This document shows positions 1 through 10,526 of a stretch of DNA of 64,000 nucleotides, in pieces (positions within the stretch are counted from its first letter, which is position 1; every line of letters begins with the position of its first letter). Source of the DNA: Orthonyx spaldingii. Its lineage: Eukaryota > Chordata > Aves > Passeriformes > Orthonychidae. The stretch is from contig VZTJ01005911.1 in NCBI GenBank assembly GCA_013397795.1, forward strand, positions 303,514 to 367,513, in the 5' to 3' direction. The translations under genes and the position numbers were made by a program. The notes below the pieces were generated by a model. That model ran no database searches, was not told the origin of the DNA, and saw only the letters and a list, made by a program, of their open reading frames with translations.

Positions 1-925
1 GGTGTGCTGAGCCTACATTGCTTGTATACAGGAGGGAGACCAGAATGAAAAAACATAGCTGGGGATATGTAGTCAGATTTAATGACTTTCTGTTCTGAAC
101 ATTATTAGTGCTTTTCATACTGTGCAGCGGAGAATTGCAGAGTCAGGGGAAGAGACAAATGTTTTCGGATCTAACACCAAATAGCTGTTTCTGCAGGTGC
201 CTCCCTTTCCTGGATGACCTGTGATTTTTTAGTGCAGTACACTGCTTTGATGTTCTTAGGAAGGTGAAACATGTTATTCTTCAAAGTATTCTTTAGGCTT
301 TGGGGTTCAATAGATACCAGGAGAAATTGTTTTGATGGTGCCTAAGGAGTCCTTTATGTATTTCCTTTCCCATTTAATTGCTGAGGCTAGAAAGCTTCTT
401 TTTTTTTTTCTTTTTTTTTATGTGAAAGGACCTTTGGTAGCTTTGAGGATGAATACAGGTGATAATTTTTAGGTAATGGGAGGAGGGAAAGGCAGGTAAA
501 GCCTCAAGAAAGAGAGAATTTGTGATGTTCTCTTTTTGATGAAGAGGGTTCTGTGATTTGGCAATGGCAATGAAGACTCCACAGCTGCTTTGATTTTCAT
601 GAGGCAGAAATTAGGCTAGATGCATTAGATAATAGATGGTTTAATAGTGTAATAGGGGTTTGTACAGATGTGAACTAAAAAGGAATGGAAAATTATGTAT
701 GTGAATTACATTGTGATTATTCTAATTGCACAGGAGGTAGTAAAACCTCTCTAAAGCTAAAGTAAAACTTGTATGACCTCAAACCAGTTTTGAAAATCAG
801 GTTTGCAACAGTGTAACCAACATTAAACTTAAATATGAGTGGGGTTCAATTTAAACACAATTATTAAAACTCTGAGATTTCTGGGGTTAGGTAACTCTCT
901 TTGATAACAAGGGATCCTGTTTCAG
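1..925 (+). other. DHX9 intron (3' part)
   Basis: This AT-rich stretch ends in a good acceptor (cctgtttcag at 916-925) that precedes the first DHX9 exon of the window. I see no exon, repeat family or RNA gene in it, only a pyrimidine tract near 398-420. Confidence 0.8.
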
Positions 926-1037
926 AGCTTGATGCCCTGGATTCCAACGACGAGTTGACACCTCTTGGAAGAATCCTGGCCAAACTTCCCATTGAACCTC
1001 GTCTGGGCAAGATGATGATCATGGGATGTATTTTTTA
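926..1037 (+). CDS. DHX9: DHX9 coding exon 1 of the window (HA2 region)
   Basis: This exon encodes LDALDSNDELTPLGRILA followed by KLPIEPRLGKMMIMGCIF, the helicase-associated segment that follows the second RecA-like domain in DEAH helicases. It starts with the last two bases of a Glu codon after ttcag and ends inside a Tyr codon (TA) before gtaagt. The split Tyr is completed by the first base of the next exon. Confidence 0.95.
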
Positions 1038-4000
1038 GTAAGTTGAGTGGTCTCAGTGGTCTTGTTCTTGTTTTTCTGAGTTTCTGTGCCTCCTGACATG
1101 CGCAAGAGAGAAAAACCAATACATGTAGGTGAGCAATAAATGCTGCAGCTGGGGAGAGGTGAGTGAATCTTCATGGGAGCAGAGAAGAAATAACGTCCAG
1201 TATAGGCAGTAAAGTGGTCATGAAATTCAGTTAACAGCAAGACACCAGTGGAGTCTGAATATTTCTGAATTAAGAGTTGGACTTGAAACACCTAGGTATA
1301 ACAGTGAGCTAGAGGTGGGGAGATATGGAATTTAACACTGAGATAAGGAGAAAAATCAGTCTCCACATTTTGCTTTAGTAGAAGATCTGTTCTTTGTTAC
1401 TGTGATGGCCGTAGAGTCCTGTGATTACTGTAGGGTCCTTTTCACCAGCAGAAGGTGGTGTACAGATCGAGGGGAGAGCAGAGAGAGCTAATTTAACATC
1501 CAGTTCCAGGGAAGTGTTTCAGTGAAGAACTCTAGCAGATAAAGGCCAAATTCCCAAGGTCTCTAGCAGAGAAGTTTTCCCTGGTATCTGCAGCCTGCAG
1601 CAGGTGCTGGCAGCACTAACTCTGAATGATCCTGATCCCTTCTGTGGTTCCTTTCAGTGTAGGAGATGCTGTTTGTACCATCTCTGCAGCTACCTGTTTC
1701 CCTGAACCTTTCATCAATGAAGGCAAACGCCTGGGTTATGTCCACAGGAATTTTGCTGGGACCAGGTATTCAGATCATGTAGCTTTGCTCTCTGTCTTCC
1801 AAGCCTGGGATGATGCAAGGTACGTTTTCTGGCACAACAGGTGATGGGAAGTTATAGGTAACACAGGGTGAGCTTTTCCTTTCCTTGGTCAGGCTTGTAA
1901 TTCCCTCTGTTTTTCAGAATGGGTGGTGAAGAAGCAGAGAAAAGATTTTGTGAACACAAAAGACTCAGCATGGCCACTCTTAGAATGACTTGGGAAGCAA
2001 AAGTCCAGCTGAAAGACATACTTATTAGTTCTGGCTTTCCTGAAGGTGATTCTGAATAAATTCAGTAATTTAATTATTGCATTTTCATTTTGAGATGATA
2101 AATAAATAACCAGCATAATCTGCAGTGAGCACCCAAGCACAGGGGGAGTATAGTGGATTTGCCATAACACTACTTCACTTCTACAACTGTGTTCAGGTGG
2201 AATTTTAGTGTTCTCTCCTAAAGTTGTGATGGCTGTTGTGCAACACAGGGAGATTTTGGAGGCTGAGGTTAGAGCTGCAGGATTAAAAATCTATTAAACA
2301 GTTGTCCTTAGAGTGTTATCTCCCTGATTTACTTTCTCCTTCACTTGTTGCATCTCCAAAATGCGCTGTGCTGTGCTTTTCCCTCCTTTCCATAGGCCTT
2401 CGTGGGGAGTTTGTGTGATGTGAACAGTGTTCAGTTCCACGACTTCCTGTGTTTGTGCTGCAGGAGGAGTGTGCAGCAAGTGTGCCAAATTATTCCATTT
2501 TCTAGAGAAAAAATTCTTAAACTTGACCAGGTTCTGAATTTGCCTAACACTGCTGAGGAGCTCAGTGAAATGGCATGGCTGCTTGGATTTAGCAGATGTT
2601 TTTCTCCCCTCCTTTTAATTTTTTTTTCTCTTTAAATTCCTTTAATTTTTTTCTCCTCATGCTGTTAGGATCACTGCTGTATTTATCTGTAACTTTCTTT
2701 CTGGGCAAGATGACCTGAAAACAAGCCACCAGAGACTCTGGGGAGGTTTGTAACAAATGAACTAATAAAAACATCCATTCTAACCTCCCCCAAAAGATCT
2801 GTCTCCAAAACAGATGACAGTAAACACACGGTGGTACAGCACATTCTGGGCAAACCCATCTCTCCTTGTTTTTGAAGAGTTTGGGAGAGAAAAATACCTC
2901 TTTGTAGTAGTATTTTTCAACTTTTCATTCTCCGTTAAGAAATTAAAAATTGAATGTAGAACTTAAATGTTCTGAGTGCAGAAGTTATTGGAGATCACAT
3001 CTAGCAGTTGATTCAGTCAGAAAAGGCATTGCTCCAAGATCCTAAACAGCTTTGCATTGATCCAGGATCCTAAATAGCTCTGCTGTGCTCTCCTACATGT
3101 CCCATGGATTTGAGCCACTCTTCTGTTCTCTGCCAACAGAATGTTTGATGACTCAACCATTTAACAACACCGGCCCTGATAACAACCTGGATGTTGTAAT
3201 CTCCCTGCTGGCTTTTGGGGTCTACCCCAACGTCTGCTACCACAAGGAGAAGAGGAAAATTCTTACCACTGAGGGGCACAATGCTCTCATCCACAAATCA
3301 TCTGTCAACTGCCCTTTCAGCAGCCAGGACATCAAGTATCCATCGCCCTTCTTCGTTTTTGGAGAGAAGGTAGAGACTTTGGGTTTGTTCTTGATCATGT
3401 GCTGCCAAATGGTTCAAGAGGCTCTTTTAGGTAAAGAAATCAGAAGAAAAAAACCTGACTGCAATATTTAGCTTGTTTTAGCGTGGGGTGATGGGGGGGT
3501 GTTGTTTGCTGGTTGGTTTTCTTTCCAGAAAGTGAATGGTCCTTGTGTCAGTCAGCCTCCTAGTAACTTCCAGTCAACTACTTTCAGTAGAAGTGCACAG
3601 AAAGTTCCTGTGAGTTTGTTACAACAGCCAGGTTGCAGAGAAAGATCTAAATCATTATCTTCTTTAAGAGTTTATTTTAGGAGCTCTTCCATACTAATTA
3701 GGCATGAGAGAATTTTTACTGTTATCACTTCTGCTACTTACGAATCCAGGGAGAAAACAGGAATATGAAATATAGCAGTGAGATGCTCTTGTTGTGGCCT
3801 GTAGGTAGTTTGTCATCTCCTGAGGATAATTCCCATTTCCCAAGCATCACCCAAAAGGTCTCCATGGCCTTTTCCTCCATCCCACGAATTTGGTGTAGGT
3901 TCTGTGCATGTCCATTGCGACCCCTGTGAGTTCTCCTGTGCTCCAGTGGCAACCATCATGAACTCATCTACTCCTGCTCAAGGAGCAAAGGAAGGCAATG

Positions 4001-7000
4001 CTTTTCTGTTGGGTAATAACCGGGGTTTTAAATCCTCTGGGTACAGGAATCTTGTCTTGACAGTCTGGATTCCAAATCCATAGTTCAGAGCTGTGGTGAG
4101 GCTTTGCTTCTTCTTCACCCTTTGTATCAGGATCCCAGGAGGGTCAGACCTCTGATCCACCTTGACCATCTCTGTCAAGTGAGATCCCCTAAAACCAACA
4201 AAAGACTTCGGAGCTCAAAAAGTGTTGCTTTATTAAACCAAAATACTCACAGCAAATGGAGAGTGACTAAGATGGTGGCTTAACAGTACCTTAGACAGCA
4301 CCTGGGTGAGGCTGGGATGCAGGAAGAATTTATGTGCAGCTCTCTCCCTGCCCATTAAGTACCTCTTCTGTTTCTGTTTAAGCTGAGGGGCAGGAGCCAT
4401 GTAGCAGGGCTGTTATTTCTGGCTTGATGTTGTCCAAGTTCTCACTTCAAGCTCAGTGTAACATGACACAGTGCTGACTGCATGGATGTCTGGCAAATTC
4501 CACACTTGCATGAGTAGGACCCCACTAAAGCCTTTCATCACAGCCCCAGTAACTGAAAGGTGGGAAGAAAATTCAGATGTGCCCTGGTCATTTTTAGGCT
4601 GGCAAAGCATGAGGTGGCTCTTGCAAAAGCTGCATAACTGCAGACACAGAAAATGAATATTCTAAAGTGGAAGATAGTTTTTGTTGAGATTTTACACTAG
4701 TCAGTGCTGAACCCCTGTAAACCTCTGCCTGGCATTCAATTTTGTATGTGTGCATGCTCTTGTAATTTCCTAACGTTATAACTAGTTTTGTTGTGTATTG
4801 TTTGGGGTTTTTTTAACAAAATTCTCTGATTTCAGTGTCCAGAGGAAGGTGTAGAGTTCTGTTTTCCACGTCAAGAGTAATTTTTCTCTTTCACCTTCAG
4901 ATTCGAACACGAGCCATCTCTGCCAAAACCATGACCTTGGTGAGCCCGCTGCAGCTGCTCCTCTTTGCCTCCAAGAAAGTCCTGTCAGATGGGGAGCTCA
5001 TTGTGGTGGATGATTGGTATGGATCTCCTTGGTGCTCAGAATCATGGAATCATGGAGTGGTTTGGGTTGGAAGGGACCTCAAAGCTCATCCAGTCATACC
5101 CCCTGACTGAGGGGAAGTGCAGCTAACACGGACGAAATGTCTACAGAACAGGGACCCCAGAGCAAGCTGTGCACCACGGGTGTATTGGGAAGGCATCGCC
5201 TTTGTTTCCTGTGAGGAAGGGACAGGTTTATTTGAGCCCTGTTTCATGCAGATTATCTGCTTAAACTGAAAACAGGACAAGGCAGTTTCCACAGAAACTG
5301 CTGGTTTTTCCCTCTTTAACTGAAAGGTAAAAGGTAAATGTAAATGTGTTTTGGACCTCCTCTTGGGACAAAGGCTGAGGAAACCTTGTTTTCAAGGCTC
5401 AGAAACACAGGTTGAGGAGAGAAATGCCTCTGGCAGTATAAATTTTATTGCCACCATCAAATACCATCTGGATGGTTGTTTTGTTTTTTTTTCTTTTACC
5501 CTCTAGTCAGTAAAACAGAGGCAAAGAATTCCTTAAGCTTAATTCATTAACATTTTTGAGGGTTGGCCCTTTCAAAATCTTGGAGCCTCATGTTTTTAAT
5601 TTACTTTATATTTTTGTATCTTGCTCTTTTGACACAAGAGATTACATGTTGAATTTATCTGAGTATAGAATGATAGAATGACAGAATGGTTTGGGTTGGA
5701 AAGAACTTTAAAGCCCATCTCAGGTGGACACCTTTCAGTAGACCAGGTTGCTCCAAACCCTGTCCAACCTGGCTTTGGACACTCCCAGGGATGGGGCAGC
5801 CACAGCTGCTCTGGGCAACCTGTGCCAGAGCCTCACCACCCTCACAGGGAAGAATTTCTTCCCAATATCCCATCGAACCCTACCCTTCATCAGTTTAAAA
5901 CCATTCTCCCTTGTCCTATCACTATCTACTTTTTGAAAGCCTTCTTTAGGTGCTGGAAGGGGCTCCAAAGTCTCCCTGGAGCCTTCCCTTCTCCAGTTTG
6001 AACACCCCCAGCTCTCCCAGCCTGTCTCCAGAGCAGAGGGGTTTCAGCCCTCAGAGCATCTTCATGGCCCTTTGTTAAATTCCAAGAGCAAATTTTGCCA
6101 GAAGATGTTATGTTTTAACAATACCAGATTTTAGGGATCTTTCAAATTTGCGTCTTGAATTTCTCACCCCTTCAGTGACAAATCAGAACTTCAGAGATGA
6201 GAATGTAGGTTTCTGGCTCCATGAAAAGCCACTCTGTCCTTCCCAGGTGCTCCCCTGGGAGTCACGGCAGCTCTTAACAGCCTCTTTGTGCTGCAGGATC
6301 AAGCTGAAGATGCCGCATGCGGCGGCCGCCTGCATCACCGCTCTGCGCGCCGCCGTGGAGGCCCTGGTGGTGGAAGTGAGCAAAGACCCCGGCGTCATCC
6401 GGCAGCTGGAGCCCGCGCACGAGCGGATGCTGAATGTGATCCGGCAGCTGTCCCGGCCGGCGGCCGCGGGGATAGCGCTCACGGCTGCCAGCACCAGGTG
6501 AGAGCCAGCTCAGAGGTGAGCATGGGGACTTCAGGCGTTTGGTTTCTGAGCATCCGTGAAATGCTCGCGCTCAAAGACCGATGCAGAGACATCACTGCCT
6601 GTTTCCACAACAAGGACACATGGCTCTCAGGAATAAAAGCTGCCATCCCCTTTCCAAAACACAATGACTTTTAAAGAGAGGATAATCCATATTTATTTTG
6701 GGCAAACGTTTTTCTGGAAAGAAAACACATATTTGGCTGAGCTTGCACCCCTTTGTTGCCCCTTGTTTCCATGCCTTGCTGCTGAAGCAAAGGAGAATTT
6801 TTTGAAGTGGAAAAGGTGCAAAAGTGCAACTGTAGTTCAACCATCTTATTCTGTTCACAGCAAATTGAGGTGGCTTTGCTGAGGATCGTGGCACTACCCA
6901 TGATCTTCAGGAGATGGAATTTGTCAGATTGCCTCAAGTGTGTGATGTTCCTCTTTGCCAGGTTCGGGGACGGCCCCCGCCCGCCCAAGATGGCTCGCTA

Positions 7001-7238
7001 CGACAACGGCAGTGGCCTGCGGGGCTGGGGAGGTCACGTGCGGGGCTCCGGCCACAGGGGCAGAGGCTACGGTGGCTATGGCTACTCCAGCTGGCACTCA
7101 GCGGGAAGAGGATACCCAGGTAGTCCTGGGGGAGGCTACGGAGGTGGGGGTGGCTACCGAGGAGGAGGAGGAGGATACCGAGGGGCAGGTGGGGGCTACC
7201 GAGGAGGCTACAGGGACACAGGCAGGGGCGGGTGGTAG
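926..7238 (+). CDS. DHX9: DHX9, ATP-dependent RNA helicase A, 3' part of the gene (last seven coding exons)
   Basis: DHX9 is a DEAH-box (DExH) helicase that unwinds RNA, DNA and hybrids in the nucleus, with roles in transcription, splicing, R-loop removal and innate sensing. Seven exons are recognised: 926-1037, 1658-1819, 1918-2045, 3140-3369, 4901-5016, 6297-6497 and 6962-7238. Every intron is GT-AG and the phases join perfectly: 1226 nt give 407 complete codons plus TAG after the two bases that finish a split codon. The product matches the C-terminal third of vertebrate DHX9: the helicase-associated (HA2/ratchet) region, the OB-fold region, then the nuclear-transport segment (RPPKMARYDNGSG) and a Gly/Arg/Tyr-rich tail. 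The double-stranded RNA binding domains and the helicase core lie upstream of the window. Identity rests on long stretches close to what I remember of mammalian DHX9. The last two exons are unusually GC-rich and the tail is diverged. Confidence 0.96.
1658..1819 (+). CDS. DHX9: DHX9 coding exon 2 of the window (HA2/ratchet region)
   Basis: The exon follows the acceptor cctttcag and encodes VGDAVCTISAATCFPEPF, then a segment containing GYVHRNFAGTRYSDHVALL and ending SVFQAWDDA. It stops within an Arg codon (AG) before gtacgt. The match to DHX9 is continuous and gap-free. This region forms part of the winged-helix/ratchet surface against the helicase core. Confidence 0.96.
1918..2045 (+). CDS. 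DHX9: DHX9 coding exon 3 of the window
   Basis: After a 98-bp intron and the acceptor gtttttcag, the exon encodes MGGEEAEKRFCEHKRLSM and then ATLRMTWEAKVQLKDILI, ending SSGFPE with one base of the next codon before gtgatt. The split codon becomes Glu with the AA of the following exon. Confidence 0.95.
3140..3369 (+). CDS. DHX9: DHX9 coding exon 4 of the window (start of OB-fold region)
   Basis: The exon follows ctctgccaacag. It encodes CLMTQPFNNTGPDNNLDV, then a block including AFGVYPNVCYHKEKRKIL and HKSSVNCPFSSQDIKYPS, and ends PFFVFGEK in phase 0 before gtagag. It is one of the most conserved parts of the family. It belongs to the OB-fold (OB_NTP_bind) region that contacts nucleic acid and completes the DEAH helicase module. 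Confidence 0.97.
3960..4640 (-). mobile_element. possible old LTR / endogenous retrovirus fragment in a DHX9 intron
   Basis: Read on the - strand, this stretch has an LTR-like order: a TATA-like ACATAAATTC near 4330, then about 110 bp later TTTAATAAAGC near 4230 as a polyadenylation signal, then a short region resembling R-U5. I found no clear TG...CA ends and no target-site duplication, and I recognise no viral protein. It could be unrelated intron sequence; the call is an inference from motif order alone. Confidence 0.25.
4901..5016 (+). CDS. DHX9: DHX9 coding exon 5 of the window (OB-fold region)
   Basis: The exon follows tttcaccttcag and encodes IRTRAISAKTMTLVSPLQ, then LLLFASKKVLSDGELIVVDD, ending with TG of a Trp codon before gtatgg. 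The Trp is completed by the G that opens the next exon. A CR1 fragment starts only 22 bp beyond the donor. If the donor were skipped, the frame would run on to a stop at 5108-5110. Confidence 0.95.
5039..5112 (-). repeat. CR1 LINE 3'-end fragment, next to a DHX9 splice donor
   Basis: The stretch shows the reverse complement of the CR1 tail: tandem gaatcatgg-type octamers, then gtttgggttggaagggacc and a diverged ctcaaagctcatccagtc. It is a short 5'-truncated copy inside the intron after the fifth DHX9 exon of the window. Confidence 0.85.
5665..6076 (-). repeat. CR1 LINE 3' fragment (about 410 bp)
   Basis: The copy starts with three imperfect copies of the CR1 terminal octamer (atagaatgatagaatgacag), then gtttgggttggaaagaactt. 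Typical CR1 3' sequence follows, such as accaggttgctccaaaccctg and gggaagaatttcttcccaa. It lies in reverse orientation in the same DHX9 intron as the shorter CR1 piece at 5039. Open reading frames here are repeat-derived. Confidence 0.92.
6297..6497 (+). CDS. DHX9: DHX9 coding exon 6 of the window, unusually GC-rich
   Basis: The exon follows ttgtgctgcag and encodes IKLKMPHAAAACITALRA, then VEALVVEVSKD, a more variable PGVIRQLEPAHERMLNVI and RQLSRPAAAGIALTAAST, ending with AG of an Arg codon before gtgaga. Its length (66 whole codons) equals what I expect for mammalian DHX9, so there are no indels. It is full of CpG and G/C-ending codons, quite unlike the preceding exons, and several residues differ from the otherwise near-invariant family pattern. 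The reading frame is intact. Confidence 0.94.
6962..7238 (+). CDS. DHX9: DHX9 last coding exon (nuclear-transport segment and RGG-like tail)
   Basis: The exon begins after cctctttgccag and encodes 91 residues plus the stop TAG at 7236-7238. It opens with FGDGPRPPKMARYDNGSG, the conserved start of the nuclear import/export segment, then LRGWGGHVRGSGHRGRGY. A low-complexity tail follows, with repeated GGGYRG-type units and the end DTGRGGW. In the family, this tail binds RNA and single-stranded DNA and is arginine-methylated. It is shorter than the human tail as I remember it and differs right after NGSG. The repetitive DNA (7129-7230) is prone to length change. Confidence 0.93.
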
Positions 7239-7435
7239 TGATGGAAGTTCAGTGAAGTCTTCCCACTTCAACAAAAGTGGATTTCCTTCCCAAATTCCTT
7301 TCTTCCTCTTCCCAGTTTGTTTGCCTTTTTTGGTTCCTTAGTACAAGTACAGGTCTGTAATATAGCCTGCCCATAGGGAATTTCCTGCAAGTTGTATTAT
7401 TTTATTCCTAATAAAGAGTTTGTTTCTAAAGACTT
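7239..7435 (+). other. DHX9: DHX9 3' UTR
   Basis: A short 3' UTR runs from the TAG stop to a canonical AATAAA at 7410-7415, followed by GT-rich sequence (tttggttttgtgtttgggtt near 7448-7467) suited to cleavage-factor binding. The exact cleavage site is inferred, about 15-25 nt after the signal. Confidence 0.8.
7410..7415 (+). terminator. polyadenylation signal of DHX9
   Basis: A perfect AATAAA lies about 170 bp after the DHX9 stop codon and before a GT-rich downstream element. Confidence 0.85.
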
Positions 7436-9120
7436 ATGTGCTATACCTTTGGTTTTGTGTTTGGGTTTGAATTTCGAAGGCTTCTGTTGCTAATTTTGAT
7501 TGTTGGAGATACAAGGCATTCTGAGGAAACCTTTTCAGTGTCTAAAACCATTTCATGCCAAACAGATTCCAAACCACATCTTAGGCTAGGTGGGGATTTC
7601 ACTTGTCTAACAAGCTGTGCAAACAGGCCTTGCTGCAGTGGTTTTCCAACCATGCCAGGCAGCACTTGGTTCCTTTGCAGCCAGCCTCCTGCATGCTGTA
7701 TGACCTTCCATGGTGAGCTGTTTGGGTGATCCAGGTCATGCAGGAACATGCAATACCTTTTCCAAGACTGATGTGATGCTGCTGGTCTCTGCAGAACCTG
7801 GAACGATCTCAGAAGCACAAATTGCTCCCTTCATCCAAGGCAGTGTTTATTATTATTCCCAAACAGTCAGTCTTCATTCCTCCACATCCATGTGGAAGAG
7901 GACAGTTCTTTCATGGGAACACATTGGATTCCAGACACTGGAAGCTCAGCTGGCTGCCTGGTGCTCACAGAAGTGTATTGACACAGAGGGGATAAAAAGC
8001 CTTCCAGCCCCGTTCCATTACCAAGTCTGACAAGATTAACCTCCCCACCTCCCCACTAATGCCACTGCAGAATCAGTAATTATTTGTGCTTACTGGGGTG
8101 TGGGAGAGATGGTGGTGGTTGCAAAGCAAGTCCAACATTTTTTGTATTCTCATGAAGAGTTCTTAAAAAACTAGGTAAGCACTGCTTCTTTAATCCAGCT
8201 CCGAATTACAGAGTATCGATATTGAGCTCCAAATTTAATTTTACTGTGGAGCATGTATCATATCCTGCATGCTCTGCTGCAGTAAACCCCACACTTCCTT
8301 CTACTGATGCAGACTTTTCTGTAGATTGAAGAATGAATGAATGAAGAATTGTCACTCCATGCCACCGTTACCAAAAACATAATTATTTTTCTTTTCCAGT
8401 TCAGGCCCAGGAACAACTTATGGGGGAGTCAGCCAGGAGGGACATTGAAAGGTGTGCTGTAGCATTAGTCACCTTCCCTTTGCACATCTGTAGTCACTGC
8501 ATCCAGAAAAACCTGCTCTCCTTGGCTTGCCCCTCACACATGGTGTTCTCAGTCATGGTACTAGCACCAAACAGGAAGCATGAAGCAGAAGTCCAGTGGT
8601 TTTAAAGATAACTATACTTAGTTTTAGTATCAAACTCACAAGTCTGGAGTATGATCTAATATCTATTAAAGCTTTCTAATTTCCTCTGGCTGTTACTGGT
8701 CAGCATTTAAACAGGAGGCAAGAGATGGGTGCAAGTTGAGGAAGTAGAATAGGATACCAAGAATTATCAAGTATATGTACAATATTCTGTGATACTATTG
8801 AAAAATGATTTACTGGGGTATTTGATGTTAAGTCCTAGCTAAAGAAATTCCCTTTTTAGAGTAAAGTTGATCTTTCTCTGGTGTATTTTACAGAATTGTT
8901 TCTAATTTGTAACTGTAATGCTATTATTTACTATTACAGGGGGGAAAAGATAAAAAAATGTTACCATTAATACCGTACTGGTTGTCCTGGGAGATCTCAC
9001 TGATTCTGGTACTGATGCAGCGATGAATTTTGTAGCTCCCCAAGACATCTGTGCTTCTTGGGTACAGCTCAACACCACAGCCCCATTCATTAACATAAAG
9101 ATCTAATTTGTGTCATCCTT

Positions 9121-9200
9121 GGAGTGTCCTGTGCAAGGCCAGGAATCTGGCTTGGTGATCCCTGTGGGTCCCTTCCAGCTCAGGATACTCTGTGATTCTA
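9121..9200 (+). repeat. CR1 LINE 3' tail fragment
   Basis: Forward CR1 terminus: the stretch reads ggtgatccctgtgggtcccttccag and ends near actctgtgattct, which resembles the terminal octamer. Confidence 0.75.
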
Positions 9201-10337
9201 ATTTCATGTTGCTTGTAAGAACTGGTGAAAAAGGTAATGAGCTCTTAAGGGAACAGCCAGGTGTTAAAACAAATGGAAGTGTGTCTGGGAGCTCAGCTGC
9301 AGGTTGTGGAGGGAGAAGTGGATTTTTTGGCATCTACAAATGACAGCTTATGGTTTTATTTATGTGCTTAGTGCTTTACATATTAAGGAGTGTTGAGCAT
9401 GAAAGTACTGCTTAACAACATGCAGTCTGGTTTTTAATATCTAATCCATCATGGCCAGTTAAGTGGGGAACCAATAATCCTTGCTTGCACTTGATGAATA
9501 GCACAGTCTAAACAAGGACTGACATATAATGAGGAGCTTAAGCAGCCGGGATACAGAAAACCGAAAATTAACCTGAAATGACATGTACATTTTCCCAGCA
9601 AAAACAGAGCCTGCAGTGAGTTTACTGTGCCAGTGCATGGATCTGTGCTTTGCTTCAGAAAGCCAGATTGCCAGAGCACTCATGGCCTTGTGTGGCATAT
9701 TGAATTACTGAAATTCAAGAAGAAAAAGCTACCTGAGCCACAGTGCCATCGACTGCTCTGTGCTGCACCCACCTGAGGTGCCTTGGGTTTGAATATCACA
9801 TATATCAAATATTTTTGGCTTCTGATATCACAGAGTTCTCATAAGGGCATTTGGAAACAGTCATGATTTCTTTTGGTTTTCCAGTTACAAGTGGAAAAGG
9901 AGAAAAGTAATATTAACAATAGCCTCAAAACTGTAATATGGAGATAACACTTAACAGTTACTTGAACTTTTATCTTGCAAATTAGCATTGCAACTCACTA
10001 ACTGATCTTTTTCTGCCTCCAAATCAAAAGAGTGAGGCGTGCCAGCCAGAGGAAAGCTAATGTCACAGGTACAACTTGACCAAGGTGAGTGGCTTAGCAT
10101 GGAAGATCATAAGACTTTATTTGTGTCTGAAAGCCAAATGTTTGAGATGGCCCCTCTGATCTGGAACTCGTCTGCTCACCTGGAGCTTTGATGGGAAAAG
10201 ATATGGAAATGGCTGCCTGGAAGCAGTTTGTCAGTTCAAACAGTGTCTGTCATAAACATGTGTTATTTGAAACAGATTGGTCACTGAATTCCTGTTCTCT
10301 GTATTCCAGCAGCACAGGATTTTTTGCCTAGGTGGTA

Positions 10338-10375
10338 GCTAACAAGCTAACAAGCTAACAAGTAGCTAACAAGCT
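10338..10375 (+). repeat. 8-bp tandem repeat (gctaacaa)
   Basis: Three perfect consecutive gctaacaa units, a 3-nt interruption (gta), one further unit, then a partial unit. It is a short microsatellite-like array in intergenic DNA. Confidence 0.9.
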
Positions 10376-10526
10376 CTCCTCTGCAATTTATTTTCTCACT
10401 GAAAGTTTTTAATCCTATTGAAAAGCCCTGGGGAATTTAACTGTTTTCTTATCATTTGCTGAGAACCATTAATCAGGACTGTGTTGAGCTACAGTTCATA
10501 AATGTAAATTAAAAGAGACTGTAATA

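Larger units (their letters stand above)
7436..10520. other. intergenic DNA after DHX9, possible 3' part of a lost SHCBP1L locus
   Basis: I recognise no intact exon on either strand. A CR1 tail lies at 9121-9200 and an 8-bp tandem repeat at 10338-10375. If SHCBP1L once lay here on the - strand, its 3' exons would be expected in this stretch. I looked for its beta-helix repeat region and found nothing I would defend. Confidence 0.6.

Noticed and set aside
2402..2488. Possible extra DHX9 exon between the third and fourth exons of the window
   Set aside because: The flanking exons join in phase and match the family without missing residues, so no exon is needed here.
8902..9698. Candidate SHCBP1L 3' exons on the - strand (for example a LYPG stretch near 9545)
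   Set aside because: Only four or five residues match and the surrounding residues do not align; not defensible without a search.
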